Shown here: in pieces, positions 50,478 to 58,987 of the stretch
Numbering within the stretch: the first letter of the stretch is position 1
Layout of the letters: each line of letters opens with the position of its first letter
Assembly: GCA_018401875.1 (NCBI GenBank)
Contig: JAGYJZ010000004.1
Location: 1-64,000 of the forward strand
Origin: Salibacteraceae bacterium
GTDB taxonomy: Bacteria > Bacteroidota > Bacteroidia > Flavobacteriales_G > Salibacteraceae
Direction: 5' to 3'
DNA length: 64,000 bases
The notes under the pieces: generated by a model
What the model was told of the DNA's origin: nothing
Databases searched by the model: none
Seen by the model: the letters and a program-made list of their open reading frames with translations, nothing else
Translations under genes and position numbers: made by a program

Positions 50478-50984
50478 TTATCGACTCGGAAACACAAACG
50501 GACTGCTTACTACCACGTTGCTCTTATTCTCAGCATTGTCGAGCACATAGGTTTGAAAGCGAATGGTGTCGCTGTTCTGCCTCAAGTTGGCCAAGCCAAA
50601 ATCCTGAATAATCGTTCCTTCGAGCAACCAACCCGGGCGGTTCTTATTTGACCCCGGAACAACAGAAAAGAAGGCAACGGTGTCGCTTAAATTTTCAGGA
50701 AGTGGATACCATCGGACCCATTCGTTGTTGATTCGTTCAAATAAAAATGTCCTCACCGATCGGGTGGTGTTTGAATCAATTGCACCGATGTGACCAATAT
50801 CGCCTTGACAATCAGAAAACTTCACCGAATATATCAAGGTGTCTCTAGAATCGTTCAGCGCTAAGGTGTCAAATTCCAATGTAGGTTCTTCTTGCTCACA
50901 ATTTGTGCGCTTACACGAGATTATCACGGCCGAAAACAGCACAATTGCAACTAACTTTGAAAACACGTTGAGACTCATCATCAT
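50478..50984 (-). CDS. Hypothetical lipoprotein
   Basis: A protein of about 168 residues with lipoprotein signal (AIVLFSAVIISCKRTNC, Cys about 21). The mature part has beta-strand patterns (DTLIYSVKFSDCQGDIGHIG and VRTFLFERINNEWVRWYPL). Three ATGs in a row make the start ambiguous by one or two codons. Its start codon region meets the start of the divergent LuxE-like gene. Family not recognised. Confidence 0.65.
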   Translation of the reverse strand: MMMSLNVFSKLVAIVLFSAVIISCKRTNCEQEEPTLEFDTLALNDSRDTLIYSVKFSDCQGDIGHIGAIDSNTTRSVRTFLFERINNEWVRWYPLPENLSDTVAFFSVVPGSNKNRPGWLLEGTIIQDFGLANLRQNSDTIRFQTYVLDNAENKSNVVVSSPFVFPSR

Positions 50985-51964
50985 TGAATAATTCGAAGAT
51001 AAACATCGCTCATTTAATTCACGCCATCCATTCAGACGAAGAATTTGAATCGGTGGCAAGTGAGGTTTTTCAGCTTCAAGTACAGCGAAATATTCCCTTC
51101 AAAACCTATTTACAACTCACCAATCGACCGTTTTCGATCGGCTCGCCCAACTTTATCCCGATCGAACTCTTCAAAACACACAAGGTTACGTGCACACCAA
51201 ACCATGATGTTGTATTCAAAAGCAGCGGAACAACAGCCGATGATGCCCGCTCTTCGCATTTCGTGTACGACCAATCACTTTACGAATATTTAGCCGTTGC
51301 GCATTTCGAAAAAAAATACGGTGCACTTTCCGAATGGGCGATTTTGGCCTTGCTGCCATCGTACCTCGAAAATGGCGATTCATCGCTGGTCTATATGGTT
51401 GACGCATTCATGAAGCGCGCTCAACCATCATCTGAATTTTTACTACACCAACCAGAATTACTCCATCAAAAACTTTCTATGTTGAAAGCACGGAATCAAA
51501 AGACACTGCTGATTGGTGTGAGTTTCGCGTTGCTCGATTATTGTGAAAATGGAACTTTTAACTTCGATGGGTTAACCGTTATGGAAACCGGTGGTATGAA
51601 AGGAAGAAGAAAGGAGCTGACCCGTGTCGAACTGCACGATGCGCTGCAAAAGGGCTTTCCAACATCACACATTCATTCCGAATACGGAATGACGGAATTG
51701 CTGTCTCAAGCATACAGTAGCGATGGCAAATGGTTTTCTCCTGCGCCTTGGATGAGGGCCTTCACAACAGACATTAGCGACCCGTTTCTCATCCTTCCAC
51801 CCGGTCAGCGCGGACTGCTAGCATTTATTGACCTCGCAAACTACCACAGCTGCTCGTTCATTCAAACCAGGGATATTGGAATAATCAATGAAGAAGGTCT
51901 TTTTACCGTTGAGGGACGTCTTGATAAAAGCGACCTTCGAGGATGCAACCTTCTTTACACCTAA
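50984..51964 (+). CDS. LuxE/PaaK-like acyl-transferase or adenylate-forming protein
   Basis: A 326-residue protein of the LuxE (acyl-protein synthetase) / phenylacetate-CoA ligase superfamily. FKSSGTTADDARSSHFV matches the nucleotide-binding loop, and HSEYGMTELLSQAY the second signature; GLLAFIDLANYHSCSFIQTRDIG resembles the core motif with the aspartate. It probably activates an acyl group or transfers it. The start is a TTG, since no ATG exists in the right place. It is the divergent neighbour of the lipoprotein gene; substrate unknown. Confidence 0.8.
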   Translation: MNNSKINIAHLIHAIHSDEEFESVASEVFQLQVQRNIPFKTYLQLTNRPFSIGSPNFIPIELFKTHKVTCTPNHDVVFKSSGTTADDARSSHFVYDQSLYEYLAVAHFEKKYGALSEWAILALLPSYLENGDSSLVYMVDAFMKRAQPSSEFLLHQPELLHQKLSMLKARNQKTLLIGVSFALLDYCENGTFNFDGLTVMETGGMKGRRKELTRVELHDALQKGFPTSHIHSEYGMTELLSQAYSSDGKWFSPAPWMRAFTTDISDPFLILPPGQRGLLAFIDLANYHSCSFIQTRDIGIINEEGLFTVEGRLDKSDLRGCNLLYT

Positions 51965-52003
51965 TTTTGAAAAAATAAGAGTATCACGTCAACGCCAAAT
52001 CAC

Positions 52004-52534
52004 ATGAAAAACATTGCATTCCTAATTCTCTTAATGCTCACTATTACGAGCTGCTCATCGAAACTCATTTTAAAGAAATCTGAAATTGAGAAGTACCAAT
52101 TGAGCGATGATATTTTAACCCAAGTGCAGCTGTATAACTCACACTATTTGGTGCTAACCCGCTACGAAGAAGGCACCGAAGAAAAGCTTACAACCAAAGG
52201 CACCGTAAACCTGAACTACGGCCAAGAGGTTGATCAAGTGATTATCAAAGACCTCACCCGAGGAAAAATAGTGGAATTTCTTGACGGTAACCGCATCGCA
52301 GTATCGTTTGAGCCGGATGAATCGAAATATTTAATTTTCGGACCCAATGAAAATGGGGATGTATATTTTCTTCAAGCCATGAGTTGGGAAAGCAGTCGTG
52401 GAAAGGTTCAATACGGAGCACACATATATTACACCAATCCCGATGTATCGAAGTGCAGCCTGTTCTTCAAATTGAAAAAAGAATACAAACAAAATAAGAG
52501 CGTACACATTGCTAAAGGGAATAAGATCAAGTAG
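52004..52534 (+). CDS. Hypothetical lipoprotein
   Basis: A 176-residue lipoprotein (MKNIAFLILLMLTITSCSSK, Cys at 17). The mature part contains beta strands (TKGTVNLNYGQEVDQVIIK, VEFLDGNRIAVSFEPDESK) and ends in a basic tail (KKEYKQNKSVHIAKGNKIK). No family recognised. It lies between the LuxE-like and PhoX genes on the same strand. Confidence 0.65.
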   Translation: MKNIAFLILLMLTITSCSSKLILKKSEIEKYQLSDDILTQVQLYNSHYLVLTRYEEGTEEKLTTKGTVNLNYGQEVDQVIIKDLTRGKIVEFLDGNRIAVSFEPDESKYLIFGPNENGDVYFLQAMSWESSRGKVQYGAHIYYTNPDVSKCSLFFKLKKEYKQNKSVHIAKGNKIK

Positions 52535-52587
52535 ATCAACTACTTATCAATAAATACGGTGAAGATCTCTTCCAATGGAATTTACGT

Positions 52588-52608
52588 CCGTAATATGGCC
52601 GTAATATG
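52588..52608 (+). promoter_or_regulatory. 11-bp direct repeats upstream of PhoX
   Basis: CCGTAATATG occurs twice, 11 bases apart (52588 and 52599), a perfect 10-base match, and is followed by CAAC. The period equals that of the repeats at 43200-43232, and both contain ATGCAAC. They lie 190 bases before the PhoX ATG. Confidence 0.55.
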
Positions 52609-52798
52609 CAACTGATGGTCAGGGTAAATTGCCGACAGCAAATTTCACATTTCAAGTGATTTGCTCATTTTATAATAGCCTGATTATCTGAATTATTGTA
52701 AACCACCTGCAGCATTTTAAATAAAGATTTGCTAATGCTACGTGCAGCATGACCTAACAACCAAGCAATTGCTTTGCGGTCAAATACAAATCTTAGAC

Positions 52799-54643
52799 AT
52801 GAAAAAAATTTACCTATCGGCAATGGCTCTTATTGGAGCCTTTTCGGCATCGGCTCAAATTCAATTTGACCCGAAAATTGACCCCGCATACATTACGGAT
52901 GTGGTGGTGGTTCCTTCTTCTCCCTTGGTCATGCAACACCTGTTCATTGGTGGAACTGACTTAGTGCAAACAACCCCTACTTACGGAAATCCAGGTGGTG
53001 CGTTCCCAGCAAAAGAATGGCATGACTTCATAGGCTTTACTCCTGACGAATCTGGCGAAAGCCTAGGATGGATCACTGTAAACCATGAGATGATCACACA
53101 AGATGACCATATTGGTGATGGTGGAGGTATGACTTCATTCAAAATCACACGCGACACGGCCACAGATACGCTCATCGTGGTAGAGCAAACCTTGGCTGAT
53201 GGAAGACAAGGAAAGTTCTTCGCTATTGACTTTGTAAACACCGTGGGTGAAACAGGAATGAACTGCGGAGGTATTGAAAGCTCTTTTGATGGAAGAATCT
53301 GGACTGCTGAAGAGTGGTTTAGAGGAAGTAATAACGACATTGCTGACCGTGACGTTTCTGACTTCGTAATTGGAACTGGAACATTAAATGGACAAGCAGC
53401 ACCAAACGGCTTCCCTAGTTTTGATGGCGACACGATCCAAAAATTTCAAAACTTTAACTGGATGGTCGAAGTTGACCCTCGCGAGGCTGTGGCTATTCGC
53501 AAACAATACAACTGGGGACGTTTAGGTTGGGAAGGTGGATGCATCTTGCCAGACAACAAAACTGTGTTTATTGGTGAAGACGCTACTCCAGGATTTCTTT
53601 TAAAGTTTGTTGCTGATACCCCTGGCGATTTCACCGAAGGTGATTTATTCGTGTACAAGCACGATGGAAACCCATCGAAGTGGGTTCAAGTTGACAATAA
53701 CGACTTAGACGTGATGCTCAACTTAAAGCCATCAGCTGTGGCAGGTGGTGCAACCATGTTTAACCGCGTAGAATGGGTGAAATACTCTCCATACACGGAA
53801 AAGGTATATTTCACTGCTACCGGCCGTGACAACCCAGGCAGTCGTTGGGCTGACGAGCATGCTGGCGGGGCGGTTCACAATCCATCTACAATTGCTAGAG
53901 CCGCTGCCCAAGGAACCCATCCTGACAGTGCGGATTATGCAGATTACTACGGACGTGTGTTTGTTTTGGATCCTGCAACAGACGAGCTAGAGGTATTTAT
54001 ACAAGGTGGACCAGACGTTGCAAACGGAACAGGCCTTGGTTCTTATCCTGATGTTCATTTGTCTAACCCTGACGGGCTCGGCTTATTGACTGTGGGTGAA
54101 AAGTCTTACCTCTTGATTCAAGAAGATTTGAACGGCACTTCATACGGACGTGTCCCAGCAGAGATAAATAACCGCACATGTGAAATGTATATCGTTGACC
54201 TTGACATTGAAAATCCAACCTACGATGACTTGGTGCGCATTGCCGTGGTGCCAAGTGGTGCTGAACTCACCGGAGCTACTTCTACCCCTGACGGTAAAAC
54301 ACTGCTTTTCAATAGCCAACACCCAAGTTCTTCGAATCCTTTTCCTTACAATCACTCGTTGACTGTAGCGTTGACTGGATGGGACAAACTTGCTCCTGAA
54401 GAGATCGTTTACGTTCCACTAGGACAAGAAGAATTAGAAAACGAAGCGTTTACGGTTTATCCAAACCCAACGTCACGAATGATGCATTTCAACGGTGTGC
54501 AAGATGTTGCTTTATACGATATGAATGGAAAGCGCATTCGTGTAGCTCGTCAAGTATCTCGTCTTGACATTATCGACCTTGAAAAAGGTGTTTACTTCAT
54601 CCAAAATGGAGAAGGAACTACTAAAAAAGTAGTCATTCAATAA
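52799..54643 (+). CDS. PhoX-family (DUF839) phosphatase with T9SS sorting domain
   Basis: A 614-residue exported protein with signal peptide (1-20) and a beta-propeller-like DUF839 domain. Recognisable segments are GWITVNHEM, NCGGIESSFDGRIWTAEEW, WGRLGWEGGCILPDNKTVFIGED and GRVFVLDPATDELEVF. PhoX enzymes are calcium/iron phosphatases, so phosphate release from esters is the likely role. A T9SS type A sorting domain ends the protein (FTVYPNPTSRMMHF ... GVYFIQN). It ends at a strong terminator, and the di-haem peroxidase gene follows. I chose the ATG at 52799 for the signal peptide. Confidence 0.88.
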   Translation: MKKIYLSAMALIGAFSASAQIQFDPKIDPAYITDVVVVPSSPLVMQHLFIGGTDLVQTTPTYGNPGGAFPAKEWHDFIGFTPDESGESLGWITVNHEMITQDDHIGDGGGMTSFKITRDTATDTLIVVEQTLADGRQGKFFAIDFVNTVGETGMNCGGIESSFDGRIWTAEEWFRGSNNDIADRDVSDFVIGTGTLNGQAAPNGFPSFDGDTIQKFQNFNWMVEVDPREAVAIRKQYNWGRLGWEGGCILPDNKTVFIGEDATPGFLLKFVADTPGDFTEGDLFVYKHDGNPSKWVQVDNNDLDVMLNLKPSAVAGGATMFNRVEWVKYSPYTEKVYFTATGRDNPGSRWADEHAGGAVHNPSTIARAAAQGTHPDSADYADYYGRVFVLDPATDELEVFIQGGPDVANGTGLGSYPDVHLSNPDGLGLLTVGEKSYLLIQEDLNGTSYGRVPAEINNRTCEMYIVDLDIENPTYDDLVRIAVVPSGAELTGATSTPDGKTLLFNSQHPSSSNPFPYNHSLTVALTGWDKLAPEEIVYVPLGQEELENEAFTVYPNPTSRMMHFNGVQDVALYDMNGKRIRVARQVSRLDIIDLEKGVYFIQNGEGTTKKVVIQ

Positions 54644-54663
54644 TTAAACGGCTATACCTTAAC

Positions 54664-54692
54664 AAAAGCCCCACCGTTTGGTGGGGCTTTTT
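54664..54692 (+). terminator. Terminator of the PhoX gene
   Basis: AAAAGCCCCACC pairs perfectly with GGTGGGGCTTTT around GTTT, followed by T residues. It stands between PhoX and the peroxidase gene. Confidence 0.85.
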
Positions 54693-54724
54693 CTCGTTTC
54701 TAAACCTTTCTTTTTACATCGATT

Positions 54725-56632
54725 ATGCCACGCATTCTACCCAAGCTCATCGTACTTTTCGGTCTTCTGCTTTATGTAAGCACAGCTTTTAAGCCCTACG
54801 AGGATACTTTTTTAACGACTTCGCAGTCAAAGCTTCTTCAAGGCTTGAAGGAGTTGGAATCTACAACAGCAGAATTGCACAAAGCACTGTCTGAACGGAA
54901 TCTTAAAGAGGCTCAACGCTTATTTCACAAGAGCAGAAGGGTTTTTAAAACCCACGAGTTTCTCTTGGAGTATTTCCACCACAGCAGCATTAAAAAACGA
55001 GTGAACGGAGCCCCACTTCCGCAGATTGAGGAGAAAGTTGCCGACCTAAATGTGATGGAACCACAGGGTTTTCAAAGAATTGAAGAACTGATTTACGAAG
55101 ATGCCATTGATTGGACTGAAACTGCCAAGCTCGCCAAAAAATTAAACCAAGAAATCAGTGCCATCAAAGACTACCAGCCGCGCATTCCTCTCTATGACCG
55201 TCATATAATTGAGGCGATGCGCTTTGAAATAATCAGAATATATACGCTCGGTCTCACAGGGTTTGAAAATCCGGCTTCAGACAGCACCATGCGCGAGGTC
55301 TTGTATGCGTTTCAATCGCTCAAAGAACCCGCTATTCACTATGCAGCTCGTGCAGGAGTGCCCTATAAAAAATCGATCGAAAAATTATTCAATGCGGGCA
55401 TCAAGCATCTTCAAAACGCTGATTTTGAAACATTCGACCGCTTGGCGTTTCTTAAAGAAGTGTCTGACCCTATTTATAAACAACTTCTTGAAATCCACCT
55501 AGCATTGGGCATTGAAACATTTGAAGAAGTAAACACGGCTCCTGTGACAACCAACTACAGCGCGACATCACTTTTCGATATTAACCTATTAAACAAGGAT
55601 TACTTTCTTCAGCTTCGCGCCAGCGAAATAACACCAGCACAAGTTGAATTGGGGAAACTTCTATTCTTCGATCCCGCGCTTTCTTACAACAACGCGCTCT
55701 CATGCAGCAGCTGTCATCATCCCGATAAGGCGTTCACTGATGGTCGAGCAAAAAGCCTTTCAAATGATTCTGAGCATGAAGTTGACCGCAATGCACCTAC
55801 GCTTGTCAACGCCCTTTTCTCCGGTGCATATTTTCATGATTTGCGCGCAGGTAAGATTGAAATGCAGACTGAGCACGTGATGGCAAATCCACAAGAGTTC
55901 AACGTAAGGCCATTGGAATTGGCCGATAAACTGAAAGAAAGCAGTGAGTATGTGGCCTTATTCGAGAAGGCATTTCCTGGGATAAAAGACCCCATTCAAC
56001 CGCGCACCATGAAAACAAGTTTGGCGGTTTATGTGAGCTCCTTGGTTTCATGGAACTCACCCTTTGATAAGTATGTGCGGGGCGAAAGCGAAACACTCAG
56101 CGCCTCAGCACAAAGCGGTTTCAACATCTTTATGGGCAAAGGCGCCTGCGGAACATGTCATTTTGCACCAAACTTCAATGGCATCGTGCCACCATTTTAT
56201 GACGACACCGAAAGCGAAGTGTTGGGAATAACAAAAACCAACGATACGCTGAATCTTGTATTGGACGAAGATGAAGGCCGATACAGAAATGGGAAACGCG
56301 CAGAACAAGCCGAGCATTTTCGCTTTTCTATGAAAACACCTACCATTAGAAATATAGAATTAACCGGTCCATACTTTCACAATGGCGCCTATCCCACGTT
56401 GGAAGAAGTGATGTGGTTTTATAATCGTGGTGGTGGTCAAGGGCTTGGACTTGATATCCCAAATCAAACCTTACCTTCTGATCAACTTGGGTTGAACGAG
56501 AAAGAAATTAGTGATGTAATCGCCTTCATGAAATCATTGACAGACATTGACGGTCTTCAAAGCACACCCGAAAACCTTCCTGATTTTGACAACGACCCAA
56601 GCCTACAAAACAGAAAACCAGTGATTTATTAG
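54725..56632 (+). CDS. Di-haem peroxidase fused to imelysin/EfeO-like N-terminal domain
   Basis: A 635-residue exported protein. After the signal peptide (about 1-21), residues 25-270 are helical; GFQRIEELIYED resembles the GxHxxE metal motif of imelysin/EfeO proteins, but with Gln for His. Residues 290-620 form a CcpA/MauG-type domain with haem motifs CSSCHH (Cys327-His331) and CGTCHF (Cys475-His479), LGKLLFFDPALSYNN, and PTIRNIELTGPYFHNG. The N-terminal domain may bind iron or guide a partner. It follows PhoX after a terminator. Confidence 0.85.
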   Translation: MPRILPKLIVLFGLLLYVSTAFKPYEDTFLTTSQSKLLQGLKELESTTAELHKALSERNLKEAQRLFHKSRRVFKTHEFLLEYFHHSSIKKRVNGAPLPQIEEKVADLNVMEPQGFQRIEELIYEDAIDWTETAKLAKKLNQEISAIKDYQPRIPLYDRHIIEAMRFEIIRIYTLGLTGFENPASDSTMREVLYAFQSLKEPAIHYAARAGVPYKKSIEKLFNAGIKHLQNADFETFDRLAFLKEVSDPIYKQLLEIHLALGIETFEEVNTAPVTTNYSATSLFDINLLNKDYFLQLRASEITPAQVELGKLLFFDPALSYNNALSCSSCHHPDKAFTDGRAKSLSNDSEHEVDRNAPTLVNALFSGAYFHDLRAGKIEMQTEHVMANPQEFNVRPLELADKLKESSEYVALFEKAFPGIKDPIQPRTMKTSLAVYVSSLVSWNSPFDKYVRGESETLSASAQSGFNIFMGKGACGTCHFAPNFNGIVPPFYDDTESEVLGITKTNDTLNLVLDEDEGRYRNGKRAEQAEHFRFSMKTPTIRNIELTGPYFHNGAYPTLEEVMWFYNRGGGQGLGLDIPNQTLPSDQLGLNEKEISDVIAFMKSLTDIDGLQSTPENLPDFDNDPSLQNRKPVIY

Positions 56633-56709
56633 CTAAACATGTGACAACGGTCACGAAAAATGAACGAACCATGAAATAGTTTTGACCATCATTACCAAAA
56701 CACACACTT

Positions 56710-56919
56710 ATGAAAAAAAACATGGGAAGTACTGACAAAATCATCCGTATCATACTCGCAGTGGTTATCGCTGCATTGTATTTTACGGGAGTAATCAATG
56801 GCACAATTGCGATTATTGGATTAGTATTCGCGGCCATCTTTATTCTAACAAGCTTTATTAGCTTTTGCCCACTTTACCTGCCATTTGGGTTGAGCACATT
56901 GCGCCAGAAAACGAAGTAA
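56710..56919 (+). CDS. DUF2892 (YgaP-like) membrane protein
   Basis: A 69-residue membrane protein with two helices (about 12-32 and 34-52). MGSTDKIIRIILAVVIAALYF and the closing SFCPLYLPFGLST match DUF2892, the transmembrane region seen also in YgaP (a rhodanese). Its function is unknown. A short intergenic gap follows the peroxidase; a terminator overlaps the end of the next gene on the other strand. Confidence 0.8.
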   Translation: MKKNMGSTDKIIRIILAVVIAALYFTGVINGTIAIIGLVFAAIFILTSFISFCPLYLPFGLSTLRQKTK

Positions 56920-56940
56920 GAATCGCGTCAAACGAAAAAA

Positions 56941-58509
56941 TTAAGGCAGCTTTTGGCTGCCTTTTTTCTTGCCTACATTTTCGAGAAGGATAAATGAAAT
57001 TCCACTTTGCGCCCATTGGTTCACAAGGTCATCACGACCGGGGACTTCAAACGCCAGTGATCCTAAGAAAATGTCTTGATCGCCATCGTTGTCCACGTCT
57101 CCTCGCTCCATCACAATCCAACGTCCAGAGCTTACTTCAGGAAAAGTGGTAGCTGTAAAATTCCAATTTCCATCATTCTCGAGGAACACAAACGCCTCTT
57201 GAGGACGGGCAGCAAAATCTGGAAAAAACGAAATGGCCGTGAAATCTATGTCACCATCGCCATCAAAATCATTTGCTTCAACGCCATAAGCACCGTTAAG
57301 CCGAATGAAAATGGGCTCGTCAAAGCTTTGATTTCCTTGATTGAGGTAGATGTAAACTCCGTGATAATGCTTCAATATGGGTGGAAAATCCGCATTATCA
57401 CCGGCACAGTAAATCATGTCTTCATTTCCGTCACCATTCAAGTCTTCGAGGCTGAAAAAACTCGATCCGTACGATGGTGGAAAACGCACAATTGCTTGCT
57501 CTGTAAAATTTCCTGCGCCATCATTGATGAACGCCCAAATGCCTTCATTTCCTTGTCCAAACATGGCTACAATATCCATATTGCCATCTCCATTCCAATC
57601 CCTCGGATAAGCCTTCATCGAACCCGGTTCGTTGCGTAAAACATTTCGTTCGTAGCCCCCTTTCCCATTATTTCTCCACCAACTCAAACTTCCCGTCCAT
57701 TTAGCAAATTCACATACAACGATATCTTCTAATCCATCACCATCAAAATCGGCCATGCTGTGGTGCACGGGCCGTTGCAGATCGCTGATCAATGTTTCTG
57801 TGGTTCCAGCACCGTCCTTTCTCAAACGTACTAGCTTGCCATTTGGCGCGTCTGTGGGCGAAAATGACCCCATTACAGTTACGTACACGTATTCTTTGCT
57901 CTCGCTGATCCACACGGGTGATTCCCCCAAGGCGGCTTGGCCGATTTTGCGCAATGATTGATCCAACACATAGAGACCACCGGTGAATGCATCACCGAGG
58001 AATGTAAGTCCACTTTTTTCGTTGTAAGTCAACATGGTTGTGCTGGGAGGTGTTAGTCCGAATGCTGGTCGAACTGCTTTAAATTGACCACCTTCAGTAA
58101 TCGCCAATTGTTCTGTTTCGATCGGATTTTCGGGAGCATTGCTCATATAATAATGCTTGATTTTCTCCCATGATGTAGAATCGATCAGTCTTCCCTCAGG
58201 ATACACATTTGCGGCAAGCACTTTAGCCTCTGCCGGACCCGACTCGATCAAGCTTTGGCGTGTCACGGTATCAGAGTAAATCCCTAAAAAGTGGCCCATT
58301 CGAGGTAGTATGTATTTTTCCCAAGACGTTTTGTCTAAATCAGATGGATCAGGCACGAGGTGACAAGACGCGCACATCGCTTCGGCCAATTCCTTTCCGC
58401 TGGGTTCTGTTGATTTCTGGGCATTTACTTCCACTTTCTCACTGCCACAGTAAAGCATTACACTGGCGAGAATTGAACAAACAATGGGAAGGGCAAAATT
58501 TTTCAGCAT
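56941..58509 (-). CDS. Exported cytochrome c / FG-GAP (VCBS) repeat protein
   Basis: A 522-residue exported protein with a hydrophobic N-terminus and Cys at 21 (possible lipoprotein). A c-type haem motif CASCH (Cys46-His50) begins a short cytochrome domain (to about 120). The rest is FG-GAP/VCBS-type repeats with calcium-like loops (DFDGDGLEDI, DWNGDGNMDI, DLNGDGNEDM, DFDGDGDIDF, DVDNDGDQDI) forming a seven-bladed propeller-like fold. Function unknown; electron transfer is possible. It lies between the DUF2892 gene and the arsenic operon. Confidence 0.85.
   Translation of the reverse strand: MLKNFALPIVCSILASVMLYCGSEKVEVNAQKSTEPSGKELAEAMCASCHLVPDPSDLDKTSWEKYILPRMGHFLGIYSDTVTRQSLIESGPAEAKVLAANVYPEGRLIDSTSWEKIKHYYMSNAPENPIETEQLAITEGGQFKAVRPAFGLTPPSTTMLTYNEKSGLTFLGDAFTGGLYVLDQSLRKIGQAALGESPVWISESKEYVYVTVMGSFSPTDAPNGKLVRLRKDGAGTTETLISDLQRPVHHSMADFDGDGLEDIVVCEFAKWTGSLSWWRNNGKGGYERNVLRNEPGSMKAYPRDWNGDGNMDIVAMFGQGNEGIWAFINDGAGNFTEQAIVRFPPSYGSSFFSLEDLNGDGNEDMIYCAGDNADFPPILKHYHGVYIYLNQGNQSFDEPIFIRLNGAYGVEANDFDGDGDIDFTAISFFPDFAARPQEAFVFLENDGNWNFTATTFPEVSSGRWIVMERGDVDNDGDQDIFLGSLAFEVPGRDDLVNQWAQSGISFILLENVGKKKGSQKLP
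56943..56967. terminator. Bidirectional terminator
   Basis: AAGGCAGC pairs with GCTGCCTT around TTTTG, with T runs on both strands. It covers the last codons of the convergent VCBS gene and follows the DUF2892 gene. Confidence 0.75.
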
Positions 58510-58641
58510 GCGCGAACTTAGTTGTTCTGCTTTAAGCCTTTGTTACGCGTAATGGCGTTTTGGATTACGGTTGAGTCTTTTTCTTTGAAGCAATTAGAAA
58601 GTTAATTATTCATCGTAATATTGCAATGAAACAATAATTCC

Positions 58642-58977
58642 ATGGGGCTTACAAAGTCAGATCTCTTCTCAGCCGAACAAAACCGCTTGAGCGCCATCGC
58701 TAAAGTGCTGGGTCATCCGGCTCGGATTGCAATTATTGAGCACTTGCTTTCTACCAATAAGTGCATCAACAGTGATTTAGTGCAAGAATTGGGTTTGGCC
58801 CAAGCAACAATCAGTCAGCACTTAAAAGAGCTGAAATCGGCCAATCTTATTCAAGGCACCATCGAAGGAACGTCCATGTGTTACTGCATCAATGCACAGG
58901 AATGGACGGTCATTCAAGCACTTTTCAACACGTTATTTAATCAACTGCAGCCCGCCAACGCTGGTGATTGCTGCTAA
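58642..58977 (+). CDS. arsR: ArsR/SmtB-family regulator of the arsenic operon
   Basis: A 111-residue winged-helix repressor: VLGHPARIAIIEHLL, then recognition helix AQATISQHLKELKSANLI. The usual metal site ELCVCDL is missing (helix reads NKCINSDLV). Cys residues lie at 41, 80, 82, 110 and 111 (TSMCYC, GDCC), so As(III) is probably bound there. As first gene of the ars operon it should repress its own unit and be released by arsenite. Confidence 0.88.
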   Translation: MGLTKSDLFSAEQNRLSAIAKVLGHPARIAIIEHLLSTNKCINSDLVQELGLAQATISQHLKELKSANLIQGTIEGTSMCYCINAQEWTVIQALFNTLFNQLQPANAGDCC

Positions 58978-58987
58978 AACATACATT

